Source: Armillaria gallica (Eukaryota; Basidiomycota; Agaricomycetes; Agaricales; Physalacriaceae). From it: a DNA stretch of 64,000 bases. The stretch covers positions 1,054,001 to 1,118,000 of the forward strand of contig JBANDB010000020.1 of assembly GCA_037576215.1 (NCBI GenBank), read 5' to 3'. This document shows positions 11,597 to 22,082 of the stretch, piece by piece. The notes beneath the pieces were generated by a model, which had not been told where the DNA came from, ran no database searches, and worked only from the letters and a program-made list of their open reading frames with translations. How positions within the stretch are numbered: the first letter of the stretch is position 1; each line of letters opens with the position of its first letter. A program made the translations under genes and the position numbers.

Positions 11597-12387
11597 GCCG
11601 CGTGCTTCTCGTGCTTCTGATGATATGAGTCATTTAGAGTCATATGCAAACGATACACCCAACTTGGGTAGTCCCGGTACGCTTCCTTTTTCATTTAATA
11701 ACCCTTTCTCAATACAGTTCTCTAAGATCTACCTCGCACTGGGATTGTTCCTTTGGGTACCCTATCTCTCGTTGCCGCCTTTTTGGACCCTGATTAAGCT
11801 AATCGTAGGTGATGCTATACTCGGGTACGCGCCTAGGCCTAGGCCGATATGAACAATGACAAGGATCTCCGGTGCTCATTGATACGCTCATATTGGCATC
11901 ATTCACAATTTTTTTTGTCACGGATGCAAAGGCCTGCACGCCTAATCAAATTCAGTTTCGTCTCATACGCGTACTCAAAGACCACATGCAGGAGCGTAGC
12001 CGTCTCGCTGAGGTGAGATGAGTAGCTGTGTGTATCCGAGACGCGAATGATCATCAGTGTCGTACCTTGGTATAGGCGCCTTTTATTTGCGGACTCCATC
12101 TCCGTACTGTATTAGAGGGCGCGTGGACATCGACGCGAAGCTCAGTGCACCATCTCTTGTGACTGGATATACATATCCTGTTTATCCTAGAACCACAGGG
12201 CTTCGTGTTGAGGTGGACGCGTGCAGACACCGTATGGCTTCGAACACATTGATTTCCCCCTCATCCTCTGCTTCTTGCTCAAGCTTTTACGATGAAACGG
12301 TGAAATAGCAGGACACCCGCCGAAGCGGGAAAGGAAGTGGATTGGCGACGAGTAGACTCGAGAGAGGTGCTAAAAGAGAAATGTTCC
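11597..12387. other. no recognisable feature
   Basis: Short open frames only. No repeat, domain or RNA gene is seen. Confidence 0.4.
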
Positions 12388-13880
12388 CTACCCTTGGAAC
12401 CCACATTTACGCCGATCATCATACCCTAACAGCTTGATCCGCTTGCTCATCGATGACGTACGACGGATGGCCTTAAGCGGAAAAGGATGTACATCGGACA
12501 GACACGGATATTGCCGAAGATGCTCCCCCTCTATGATCGTCGCCCTTTGCACCCACCAGATCTTCCTCTCGTACAAGTGCCTCGCTACTCTGACTCCACC
12601 AAAGGGTACCGCGTAATTATCCCCCACGAACGAAGGCCTTATATTTGTAGCATCGTTTCTGCTGGAGAAATGTACGTGGTGGGGGTTTTGATTACCGGTC
12701 TTGATACTAACAGTGGCCAACTCTCAGACACATCTGCGCGGAGTGCTCTGCGTTTCCTCGCTCTGAGGGATATATGGAATACGGAGGATGACCAACGGTA
12801 AAGCGACTCGATGCTACGATTAGAGTCACCAAGAATGAACCGAAGGAGACTCAAATGGAGCGCCACGGAGTGCCAGCGCATGATCTTAAAAAGGTATGTA
12901 TACTGCCCATTTTTTAGCGTCCAGCCAATGCTAAACATCCATCATTCCAGAAATCTACGGACGTCGTTACGTTTCTGTTCAGTGTCGCCGCACTGACGAG
13001 AAAGGAAAGCATCTTTTCAATATCGCATTCCGATCTCGCTGCCAAGGAGGTCTTTACTGTCGGTACCCCATCGACTATCACCAACACCAACATCACAAGC
13101 GGACGGACGATCGTATAATGAGGGGGTAGAGTCGCTGGTGGTGGTCATCGGAGTCTGTGAGTGTGTTCAATCTGGTTTCCTGTGTCGCAGATGGTTCGTC
13201 TGTGTGCTTTGTGATCCACCCTCAGGCTGACATTTCCGATTTAGGACTGTCTTAACTATCGTTTCCTCGTTCGCGGTTTCTATAGGGACGCCTTTTGAGA
13301 GCAGGAACGTTCGAACCATGGGTGATGCGAAGATGCATATTCTGTTGTTCGTACGCAGGGGCGCCTATCCCTCAGTGTATGTGTCCAGCTTCATTGATCA
13401 TTGATCATCTGTTCAGCCATATGCGTAAACATCCACCTCATCTCGCATCCACTATCCTTGTTTCTTTAACTTAACGGACGTGCCACGGGTTCTGCCGCCC
13501 AGGCCATTCTATCTCTCTCATAGTTGCCACCGACTATCCTCACTCTCATGGGATATCCCAATGACGTATCCATGTCAAACTGCAGTGGAAGCACTGTGTC
13601 GCGTCTATTAGTATCGGTAGATTGTATGATCGTTTCGCTGTACCGCGTGCCGTAGGCTTGACGACGTAGTAGTTGGAGAGGTCAAAAATGTCGGAGGAGG
13701 ATGATGCGAAGCTGCGTGCAGTCGATATCAATTCATCTTTGTAAAATGAAACTCGTCAATACATACCAAGACGGAATTCTTGCATTTGGCCTGCGGTTCA
13801 GAGGTATGCCCTGGCTGCTGCCACGATTATCGAACACTTCAATGAGAGGCGGCGATGTTGCCCTTCATACCATATATGAG
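12388..13880 (+). pseudogene. family A copy (5' module plus leucine-rich fragment)
   Basis: It carries the family A landmarks in order: GGATATTGCCGAAGATGCTC, GGTCTTGATACTAACAGTGGCC, AGTCACCAAGAATGAACCGAAG, an intron-like block ending CATCATTCCAG before AAATCTACGGACGTC, and near 13690 GTCGGAGGAGGATGATGCGAAGCTGC. The minus strand is open over 12388-12720, but the plus strand is taken as sense because intron signals and the downstream F-box/LRR frame lie there. Several frameshifts and stops make it a pseudogene. The function of the 5' module is unknown. Confidence 0.5.
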
Positions 13881-14161
13881 TATCACGTCGTATGCGACCG
13901 CTATTTAGAATCTGGGTCGAGCATAAGTATCTGCTCCGGTCCGCCTTGCAATCTTCAATATGGCTTGTTCGTCTCCTCGTACCTTCAACACAAAGGTAAG
14001 CTCTGAATGTGCCCTTACAAAAGAACCAAGTTGTGGTGGAGATATTTTTAAGACTCAAGCTCAGGACGATGATCGCATGTCTAAAGTGAATTCAGGGAGA
14101 AAGGTTATGCGGCCCTACTGCTCTCGCTAAAGCAACGAACATCATCCAACAAACGAAGGTA

Positions 14162-14406
14162 CTGTATAATTTCGACCAAGTGTCCAGTAACGCGTAACGG
14201 TGGCCCTTGAACTGAACACTTTTGCCAAGGTGTAACGGGTAACGGGGTCTCTGACTTGCCAGTGCACGACGAATATGGGAATTTTTCGCCGCTGCGCGGC
14301 CGGTATTAGCCTATATATAGCAGGTGGACCCTGTATGAACACTTTGCGAACTGAACACTAGGTGTAACGCGTAACATGCTATGAACACTTGGTCGAAATT
14401 ATACAG
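14162..14406. mobile_element. TA-flanked MITE, copy 1 (245 bp)
   Basis: The left end CTGTATAATTTCGACCAAGT follows TA at 14160-14161. The right end is its exact inverse, ending ...GAAATTATACAG, followed by TA at 14407-14408. The terminal repeat is at least 22 bp. Inside are several degenerate copies of GTAACGSGTAAC and GAACACT. A TA target duplication and no coding capacity point to a Tc1/mariner-type MITE. A second member lies at 58876-59025. Confidence 0.9.
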
Positions 14407-15040
14407 TAACCTTAAATCCATGGCATTATTCCCCTAAACGGGCGCTCTTAAGATTACCGCCGGCTTCAGACATGAGAGACGGCATCCTACGTCCCTCGGT
14501 TCAGTCATCGCCGTTATTTTTGTGTCTTATGACGCATGATATCTTCATTATGAGAGGAACTACTGAGCGCCAAGGAAGGCCGGTTGGGCGCTATGTACGC
14601 ATAATTAGTAAGCTGCATCGTTGGCATGGTTTCCGTGCCTGAGGCAAATTCAACCTTGAAGCTTGAAGCCCTGAATCCTGTGCATAATCAATTGATGAGG
14701 CACATTCACGGTTCCGTCTATTCTCGGATGATGAGGTCATGGAAGGGATAAGTTAGTCCTGTCTGACATGGGACTGGACCCTTTCTTCTAGAAAGTATAA
14801 ACGCGGTACACAAGGCTAACGATCTCGTAATTAGAGTTTCCACGACACGATCTTTTTATGTATATGGGACTTCGGAGTTCTCTCTCAAGTCACGATCAGC
14901 AGCCACCCGTAGCATAAATATCTGGGTACGTTGGGCATGAAAATCAAGAACATTGTGTGTATTTTTATAGACGTTTTCTAACATCCCCCACCCACTCTTC
15001 TCGGACCAATTAGATGTTGATGGTAAACTTGCCGGAAGCT
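14407..15040. other. no gene; dispersed repeat C copy 2
   Basis: Apart from the inverted copy of repeat C at 14745-14830, nothing is recognised. An open frame on the minus strand at 14856-15092 is unidentified. Confidence 0.4.
14745..14830 (-). repeat. dispersed repeat C, copy 2
   Basis: On the minus strand it reads GTTAGCCTTGTGTACCGCG, then ACTTTCTAGAAGAAAGGGTC, matching 8345-8450 in order. Confidence 0.55.
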
Positions 15041-15930
15041 CTACGGCGCTCATAAGTGGTTGGGCACCGAAAACACACAACGGGTTCCTCACGGCAAGAT
15101 TACCGTCCCCACACTATCGCGCTTGATGAGAACCAATTACGTACCATGAAATATGATGATGCCAGTTGCACCATTCCATTCCAAAGTCTTCGAATCAAAT
15201 GATTACTTTGATTAATCTCGAGCAAACGGGTCATAAAACTGAGCCGGAACTCGAATGATATGAAACGCACAGGGACGCCGTCGGATGAATTCACTCTCTG
15301 CGTCATCGACCAGGGTATTGAAGTTACCGTGCTTTCATCACTGAAACTTCTCACAACACACTGTAAGGTACAAGTATATCTCCGGCGGCACAGCATGATT
15401 GCCTCGGAGATTTGGAATGGAAGTATTAACGAAAGATATATAAGAACTGACACTCTGATTCAAGCTAAGCCGTAGCAACACCACTCCCAGCATGCACCAT
15501 CCTTACGAAGACCTCCAATATGATGGGTGTGTATTCTTTTCATCTCTCGTTTTCCACATACATCCTCACAGTGACATTTACAGGGAGCTATTGAGGTTTC
15601 CAACATCTTCGTCTATGCCTCTCTGCTTTGACGACATTTCTTCTAGAAGTTCAGCAGACTGCGACACAGGGTATGTAGACTCTACACTGCCCGAAAGACG
15701 AGCTGACATCGTACACGGTCATAGATGCACCTCTCATGCAAAGCAGACCAACACTTCCTCAGGTTCTAGTACCCCAGGAGGGGGCAAGCCTGTTGATCCG
15801 CCTAAGGGAACTGGTCGGAGCGAAGGATAAACATACAGTAGTGCAGGCTCTGCTAACAACGGAGGTAGCGGTAAACCATACACCCATCCAAACGATACCA
15901 CTACAGATGCTTTTTCGTCAATGACAGGGT
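15041..15930 (+). pseudogene. family B copy 2 (best preserved)
   Basis: It begins in the block GGTTGGGCACCGAAAACAC, shared with 50.2 kb, and continues through ATTCCATTCCAAAGTCTTCG. The longest open frame (15492-15830) encodes GYVDSTLPERRADIVHG, HRCTSHAKQTNTSSG and the tail STPGGGKPVDPPKGTGRSEG. After a stop, GSANNGGSGKP-like residues continue the homology to the minus-strand copy at 4.1 kb. The domains are not recognised. The tail is rich in Gly, Ser and Pro. Small indels relative to the other copies suggest none is intact. Confidence 0.55.
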
Positions 15931-16904
15931 CAATAATGCAAGCGAAAAGATTGGGTTACTGAGTCTTACAAAATATCTCGATTTTCTGACTTTGTAGAAG
16001 ACCGTACGGAGTTGATAGAGACTTAATAGTACTACAATGATTCTTTCAGACATGGTAAACATGAATTTCCGACAGTCGTTCGATCCTCCGACTCGGTGTT
16101 TCTTATTTGAGATCAACTACTTGGAGCGTTGACGCGGTTAGGGTTAGTGAGGTCCGCCGGGTTGAAGTCTTCTGGCATCTTCAAAAGCGACAAGGCCGAG
16201 ACAAAGAATTTTATCGAAGGAGTAGTTAGGAAACGAAGAGATATGATGGATGTCGAGATAGATCATAGTCGGACTCATTACGAAGCGGCGGTCAACTTCC
16301 CTTTTTTGTTAACATACACGGCTTTCCAGGTTCATGTGAGAGTGACCTGCGTTAGTGGATGTGACGTCGAGAACACCATTCTAGCTGAGATATGGACACG
16401 AGGAGGATGCGTAAGCCAGATGACTCAAGTCTTCATTATGCGTGAAATGGCGGTACGAGTCGTCATCCGCTGATGCCTAGTATGTCGACTGATTCCTCGG
16501 CCTATACAATGAGTTCTCTGTAGTATCATTTGTGCATCCTCACCGTCTTACCGATCAGCGCACGCGTCGACGAGGAGAGGATTCCGAAGGGGGAGCTGAA
16601 GACCTCGTAGGATGAGCAATGCAATGAGAAATTTTCCTAAGACCAACCTCGATACTACTCCGGTATAGATGACGATGCGGTCTCCACGAAGACGGCTGCA
16701 GAATAGACGGTAAAACCAGGTAGAGATCTATTACAGCTCCCGGGGCATAGCAAGGAAGGCAGTAGAACATATAGTTCCGGAAACATTAATATGAGTAGGC
16801 CGTCTAGTAATAGCCGAGATGGCGTGCGCCTTAGTCACAAAATGTCATCCGTAGCCGAGAGATTTGGCCCTGGCCTTGTTTTAGTCCGCCGAGCAGGTGT
16901 TGTT
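15931..16904. other. no gene recognised
   Basis: An open frame at 16129-16473 (+) has no recognisable domain. GGTTAGGGTTAG at 16136-16147 is only two telomere-like units and probably chance. Confidence 0.4.
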
Positions 16905-17466
16905 ACAATATCGAAGAACTGATTCATTGGGGAAAATGTGCGGGGCGCAGTTTTTTTGATCGCCGGTCTTGGTGCTAACCGTAGCCATTTCTCAGAGAAT
17001 CTTTCAAGACAGCACTGCGTGCTCCGTGGTTCCTCTGTCAGATGATCAACGTTCAGCGTCAGTACCAATGAGCGACAGACGAATTTCAGGGAACGTCATG
17101 CGAGATCAGTTCTTTCTTGTAAGTATGCTCTTGTTTTTCGGTCTCATGCTAGCCCTTGACATTGCTCACCGCCACAATGTAACTGATTCTTCTGATGGCC
17201 CATTCAGAGAACTCCGAGACTCATCGGCCCCGCTTTCTTGCCGAAATAGTCAAGCAGTGCTCCAGCTTACTTTCCCGGTGCAGGGTGTCTTTCGGAAAGC
17301 TCTCGGATATGGACAAGCTATTCAGTCGTCTCGTTTAGGTCCGTTCCAGATGACCTTTTCTCCGTTTCTTACGAAAGGGTGGATTTGTCTTCAATATCGT
17401 GGTATCAGTGGCTCTCAGTCTCATATCCACATAGCTGCGAAGGATCACTATCACCAACATAGGTAA
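16905..17466 (+). pseudogene. family A 5'-module fragment
   Basis: GCGGGGCGCAGTTTTTTTGA, then CGCCGGTCTTGGTGCTAACC and GTAGCCATTTCTCAG match the family A block near 19.77 and 60.45 kb. A 165-codon open frame (16969-17466) continues through it with a hydrophobic stretch MLLFFGLMLALDIAHR. Its frame is not the one implied by other copies, so the open frame is probably fortuitous. Confidence 0.4.
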
Positions 17467-18003
17467 CAGTTGGTAACAATTCAAGACGACGTAAGGTATT
17501 GTGAAGGCAAGATATTAGTGCTGTTGGTGGTGGTTTTGTGAGGGGATGCGAATTTCTACGGAGTTATTATTGCATCATTGCTTTAGCTATGTTTACATAT
17601 GGTTTGCGGGCAGCTACGTATGCGCCGTTTTCGGCTCTTTTCCCAACTTAACCTATTACCTCTACCATGCTTTCGTGTCTTTGACCTAACTTACTCTGGC
17701 AATATACGCCCGACTCGTACTCATTTCTGAGTTGAAGACCCATCGCGTGGCAGATCCTTTACATCTTTTTGAGTATCTCGAATTTGTATTGTTGTCAGCT
17801 AACTTTTGTAGGCTTTTTTCGTGTGCGCTAGCACTTCTATAGCGTTTTCTACACTGCGTCTACTCATCTGACGCCTTTTCGACGCACTACGCTACTTTAC
17901 CGGAACCTCAACCGGCCCCAGCCTTCACGGCTGCTTCGACGCTCGCCTCTGGGCGTCCTACGCTTTTTTTCGACACCACAGCGTTCGTTCGACTTCTGAA
18001 CGC
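17467..18003. other. GC-rich leader-like region
   Basis: Pyrimidine-rich sequence rich in CGAC/ACGC motifs. CTACTTTACCGGAACCTCAA at about 17891 recurs imperfectly at about 18008 (CTACTCTACCGGCACCTCCA), so part of the region is an old 118-bp-spaced duplication. No coding frame is recognised. Confidence 0.4.
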
Positions 18004-18491
18004 ATGACCTACTCTACCGGCACCTCCACCGGTCACCGCTCCAAGTTTCCATGGATGCTGGGTTCGTTTCTTGGCACACGACGTTGTCAGTGGGGCATCG
18101 TGCTGCTCCTACCGCTACCCACTCAACCCGCTCGTCGACTGCACCGTCCGAGGTCCAGTCCCACCACCTGCCTTCCTCACGGTCCCGCCGTTCTTATCTG
18201 AGCTATCGCGATGCATCGGAGGAAGAGATAATGGAGGAATTGGCTCGACATCGCCGACGTCGTGATGGGGAGGCTCCTGGTGAGTTTCCTCAACATTCCT
18301 ATGCACCTGTACGCTCTCGAGGCGATCTAGGTGTTCATGGTTCAACCCTACCGTCGACGGGTCAGCCTGCAGTCACCCCAAACCATGCTGGCTCACGGGT
18401 GTACGCTTCACCTGTTATGGATATCGGGCCTTTTCCGGTCGTACATGAGTCAACACATGCCTGTACTCGGGCTTCTCGGTCTCAAAGGTGA
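18004..18491 (+). CDS. unidentified Ser/Arg-rich reading frames (mobile-element-like)
   Basis: Two overlapping frames are open. One starts at 18004 (MTYSTGTSTGHRSKFPWMLG). The other (18051-18491) encodes SSTAPSEVQSHHLPSSRSRR followed by EEEIMEELARHRRRRDGE, a charged, probably helical segment. The composition resembles gag-like or N-terminal tails of fungal retroelements, but no zinc knuckle, protease or polymerase motif is seen. The hairpin array lies 180 bp downstream. Confidence 0.25.
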
Positions 18492-18670
18492 CTCGCTCGT
18501 ATCTTCTCTTACTTTCTCTATTTTTCCTACAGACACCAGAATACTGTAGAACATTGTAGAACAATAATGACTCGAAACCTCTAGTATATAATCACAGTCT
18601 GTACTATTGTAATCTTAATCTAATTTTCACTACTCTTCAACATCCACTTAACTGTGTGATTTAAGCATCT

Positions 18671-18798
18671 TTGATTGGTTACGCCCAGCGCTTGCCAGTC
18701 AATTGCTTCCCGACTACGCCTAGCGCTTGTCGGAAACCCTGTCAGTTACGCCTAGCGCTTGCTGACGCCCTCGTTAACTACGCCTAGCGCTTGTTAGC
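18671..18798 (+). repeat. array of four hairpins with constant 14-nt loop
   Basis: The 14-mer TACGCCYAGCGCTT occurs four times, starting at 18680, 18715, 18747 and 18779. Each copy is bracketed by complementary flanks that differ between copies: TTGATTGGT/GCCAGTCAA (9 pairs, two of them G-T), CCGAC/GTCGG (5, then a mismatch and 2 more), TGTCAGT/GCTGACG (7 with wobbles) and GTTAAC/GTTAGC (6 with a wobble). The loop stays fixed while stems change in a compensating way, as expected when the fold is selected or when a loop-specific mechanism generates the units. Units are spaced 32-35 bp. They lie between two Ser/Pro-rich open frames in a region free of recognised genes. Confidence 0.85.
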
Positions 18799-18966
18799 AC
18801 CCTATCGGATCCCTCTTGGTGGTTGGAACTCGGCTTTAGGACATCCTCGCTCACAACTTGGGTTTTACTTGAGTATTCATTACTTTGTGTATTACTCTAA
18901 ATACTCTGATTCTTAACATCACCACACCACGTAGCGACCTTTTCGCCATCGTGCTCACCTCCGGGG

Positions 18967-19513
18967 TTGTCGCCTGCCCTATCTACTTCGTCTGAGGCTC
19001 TTACCTCGTCGTCGCCGCCTACGGCTCATTGTGTAGCTACCCCGAACCGCCCTGGTTCGTGGGCACCTGCTCCTTTACCTCGCGAAAGGACTCGTTTCCT
19101 GCCGCCTTCGCCTCTTTTGTCTTCACTGGTTCGCATATTATCTGCTAGGCCAAATATTCTATGCCAGGATGCGACTCCTGTGTCGCTGCTGCCTTCCTTC
19201 TAACCTCCGGATGTCAAGAAATCGAAGCTTGATCACCAGGAGGTCCCCTCAACACCGCCAGGTCCTGCTTGCATTCGTCGGAATGCTGTACTTGCTTCTC
19301 ACTACGTACCGGTACTTCTACCGCCTCGTAGTCCATCTTGTACAACCGATGTCCTCCGGGGTAATCGTAGTAGTTTGAATAGCAAAGAATCCATTCCATG
19401 CGCCAGAACCGATCGTGTTTTCCGTTTTGCAGGGTTTTCGGAAGACGAGCATAGGTCTATTTTTACTACAGGCGAAGCCTTGAGAAGTACGGAAGCTGAT
19501 TACTTATCAAAAT
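18967..19513 (+). CDS. unidentified Ser/Pro-rich frame with one internal stop
   Basis: One frame is open from 18967 to 19513 except for a TAA near 19202. It encodes Ser/Pro/Thr-rich sequence (TSSEALTSSSPPTAHC), then PPRSPSCTTDVLRGNRSS and CARTDRVFRFAGFSEDEH. From about 19400 it overlaps the start of a family A copy, and an acceptor-like TTTTGCAG precedes GGTTTTCGG. It may be the 5' part of a retroelement-like or family A gene. No domain is recognised. Confidence 0.3.
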
Positions 19514-21250
19514 GAATACCGGCACAGAGAGGGCTTTTGGTCGGCACAGACGGAAAAGGACGGAGCCGGATATTGCCGAAGATGCTCTCCTTCTACCACC
19601 ATCGTCAGTTACGTCTGACATCCACCATCCTTCCATCTCGTACCTCTGCCATCGCCTCTTTTGAACTTGCGTCCGTTACTCCTCTGTCGAAGGCTTTTGC
19701 AAAGTCTTCCCCCGGGAGAATGAAGGCATTAAATTCGCTGCATCCTTTCTGTGGGACGCACGTACGTGGCGGGGTTTTTCATAGCCGGTCTTGATGCTAA
19801 CAGTAGCAGAATGTCAGACTGCTCTGTCTAATCTGCGCTGGATGTTCTGTATTTCCTCGTTCTCAAGGATATACGAAGGACAGCCGAGACATCAACCACT
19901 CGACAGCCACGGAGCACCAGTTCTAGGATGGTTTTTTGTTGTAGGTATGTCGCCCTTTTTCGCGTCTGGCCAAGGCTGGACATCGCTCCTGCAGATATCT
20001 CTCGGGCTATATGTGTTGCCAGCATGGAGGGGCACGCCTTTTCGATATCGCAATATGGCCCACATCGCTGTCAAGGGGATCGCTACTCTGAGCACTATAT
20101 CTTCAACACGCTCGATGGCTATTAAGGGAGACGTACGGCGAGGAGATAGAGTCACCGGTGGTGCTACAATCTGGTTTCACGTGCCAAAGGTGAGTCGTCG
20201 GTGTGCTTTGTGATCCTTCATAAATTCTACTCGCGTCTCGATGCAACTGTTGGACCTCCCGCACGAGCCTCTCATACATTGTGCACTTCGTCGATCTCGA
20301 TACCCTCCGCACGCTCTGTCTCACAGAGAAATGCATCCCCCATCAGATAGCTCGTGATTTCCTTTGGAAGAACGTCACCGTCATCTTTGGTATCGACCAA
20401 AAATCTAAACCCCCTTCAATTCTGGGCGCCTAGCAGCTATCAGGTTTCTCTCTGTAGTCGTGGATGGGTACTTGGACGTCTCTCTCCGGCCTTCGCGTCC
20501 ATGATCAATATAAACCATGTCCGTGTGAGTGGCGGATCAGGCCCCTTCATTCGCTTCATTCTCGAGAATACGATGGCGTCTCTCGTAACTCTGAAATTAG
20601 TTTGCTGTGATGCGGAGCCACAGGACTTTTCCGAGATGATACCCATTTTATCTGGGACCTACGTATCTCCAGATGTCATTCTAGCATGCGCTTCTTTTGG
20701 GATCTCTCACTGTCGAAGACTTGGAGGTCCACGGTCCAGGTTCGTTTCTCTGTAACCGACCCCATATCAATCAACACTGATGCTCGCAGATCTTGACGGG
20801 GATTGTATGCCTATCGGCGCAACATTACGGCGACTAACGTACGTCCATCTTGGCAAATTGAAAAGACTATACCTCGTCCAAACATGCCGAGACGCGGGAT
20901 GCCGTGACCTCTTGCATTTGGTGTGTGCTTTGGATGTAAGTACTCAAACTTCGGTTGTTATAGTTTCCTCTATAGTTAATTTTAGATATCCTAACGTCCA
21001 TTCTCGTCACTCGAGCAACTCGTTCTCGATATTCCTCTCAAGGATGATGTGCACCGCAAGCTGATGCAGCTCATACATGCCTTTCCCGTGCTTAAGTATT
21101 CTCGCGTCGGTTCTAGAGCTAATGGGACTTCAATTGGTATGTTTTCTCGTTTCTTCCATAGAATTGGTCCGAATAATTTGCAGTTTTCACAGGCTTCACT
21201 AATAGATTATCGTAAACTATACGTGGAATACAGATTGGGAGGATGAGTCT
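19514..21250 (+). pseudogene. family A copy with F-box/leucine-rich 3' half
   Basis: The 5' module (GGATATTGCCGAAGATGCTC, GCCGGTCTTGATGCTAACAG) is followed by an intron-like segment with acceptor CTCCTGCAG near 19993. An F-box-like block follows near 20225-20360 (LLDLPHEPL in one frame, then CLTEK-like residues). Further on, an exon at 20801-20939 encodes DLDGDCMPIGATLRRLTYVH and TCRDAGCRDLLHLVCALD. A leucine-rich fragment (LMQLIHAFPVLKYSRV) lies near 21060-21110. Intron-like gaps lie before DLDG and after CALD. Stops and frameshifts interrupt the F-box part. In fungi such proteins act as SCF ubiquitin-ligase adaptors; this copy is probably dead. Confidence 0.5.
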
Positions 21251-21844
21251 TCCCATATCGCTGCGGCTTTCTCCTCTTTGATACTATCCTCGTGTATGAA
21301 TCCGAGTGCATTGTCCTTTGACTTGTCCTCCCTGCTACCAGATCACTATTTATAATCGTTGCAGGGCATTTTAGCACTGTGTATTCATCTTTTCCCCCAA
21401 TATTCGCGTGAATACTAACACTCGACCAAGACATCGCCACGACCGATAAGGTGTTGACTACATAGACGGATGTCCTTCATGAAAACTCAGGACGACATCG
21501 GCCGTGTTTGCGGTGTATAGTGGATCCTTCAGCCCTGTTTTATGTATTGCGGGAGCTTATGGACTTCGCATCAGCTCACGACCGCGCCCACTGGTCCGAC
21601 CCACGACTCCCTATCCATTCCTCGCATCACGCCCTTGTGTCCTGTATCGCTATCATCCTCTTACTGTCGTATACTCTCCCGTCGCCGTGTCATCCCTTTA
21701 CCTTTGCATTTTCCGCGGCACAGTGACGAGGATATTCACTGACTGTGAGTTGGACTCGACTTCATCTAGGCGACAAATAAGTATGTGTAAAGAACAACGT
21801 AGACGGCCATCTTAAGATCAGGTATACGACAACAGCCAGTATGA
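21251..21844. other. no recognisable feature
   Basis: Overlapping short frames at 21504-21815 are Ser/His-rich with no domain. No repeats are seen. Confidence 0.4.
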
Positions 21845-21871
21845 CATGTACTTACTTACAAATTGGTAGGA

Positions 21872-21941
21872 TTATTGGTGGAAAGGCTAACATTACCGGT
21901 CATCTTCTGTATGACGACATTCAATGGTTCGATTCCCCGAT
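21872..21941 (+). repeat. tRNA-like module (anticodon-arm plus B box)
   Basis: An A-box-like TTGGTGGAAAGGCTAAC is followed by a perfect 5-bp arm GTCAT/ATGAC (21899-21915) around a 7-nt loop CTTCTGT, and by the B box GGTTCGATTCC at 21926-21936. The loop would read anticodon UCU (Arg). No acceptor stem forms, so this is a tRNA-derived SINE head and not a functional tRNA. Confidence 0.55.
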
Positions 21942-22014
21942 CCCAAATGAAAATATCTACTGGGACTTATTTTGTTCAATCCGTTTCCTCGAGTGCTTTC
22001 TTTGAGAATGGAAA

Positions 22015-22082
22015 GATTAATGGTGTAAAGGGTACCGCCCGTCTTCTGCATGACGGTCGAAGGGTTCGACTCCCCACCCACA
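22015..22082 (+). repeat. second tRNA-like module
   Basis: It is related to the module 140 bp upstream: ATGGTGTAAAGGGTACC, an arm CCGTC/GACGG around TTCTGCAT, and B box GGTTCGACTCC at 22063-22073. Confidence 0.5.

Noticed and set aside
12388..12720. Minus-strand open frames recurring in the family A 5' module (also 42292-42600, 60145-60486)
   Set aside because: They recur because the copies are homologous. Intron signals and the downstream F-box/LRR frame are on the plus strand, so I take the minus frames as shadows, though this is not proven.
16136..16147. Telomeric repeat GGTTAGGGTTAG
   Set aside because: Only two units and no array, so it is consistent with chance.
16969..17466. 165-codon open frame as a membrane protein
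   Set aside because: It overlaps family A sequence in a frame not used by the other copies. The single hydrophobic stretch is not enough.
18681..18793. Regularly spaced repeats at 18.7 kb looked CRISPR-like
   Set aside because: The host is eukaryotic. The repeat is only 14 bp, spacers are 18-21 bp and mutually complementary around each repeat, and no cas-like gene exists. They are hairpins, not spacers.
21899..21915. Functional tRNA-Arg(UCU)
   Set aside because: Only the anticodon arm and B box are good. There is no acceptor stem, and related copies have decayed arms.
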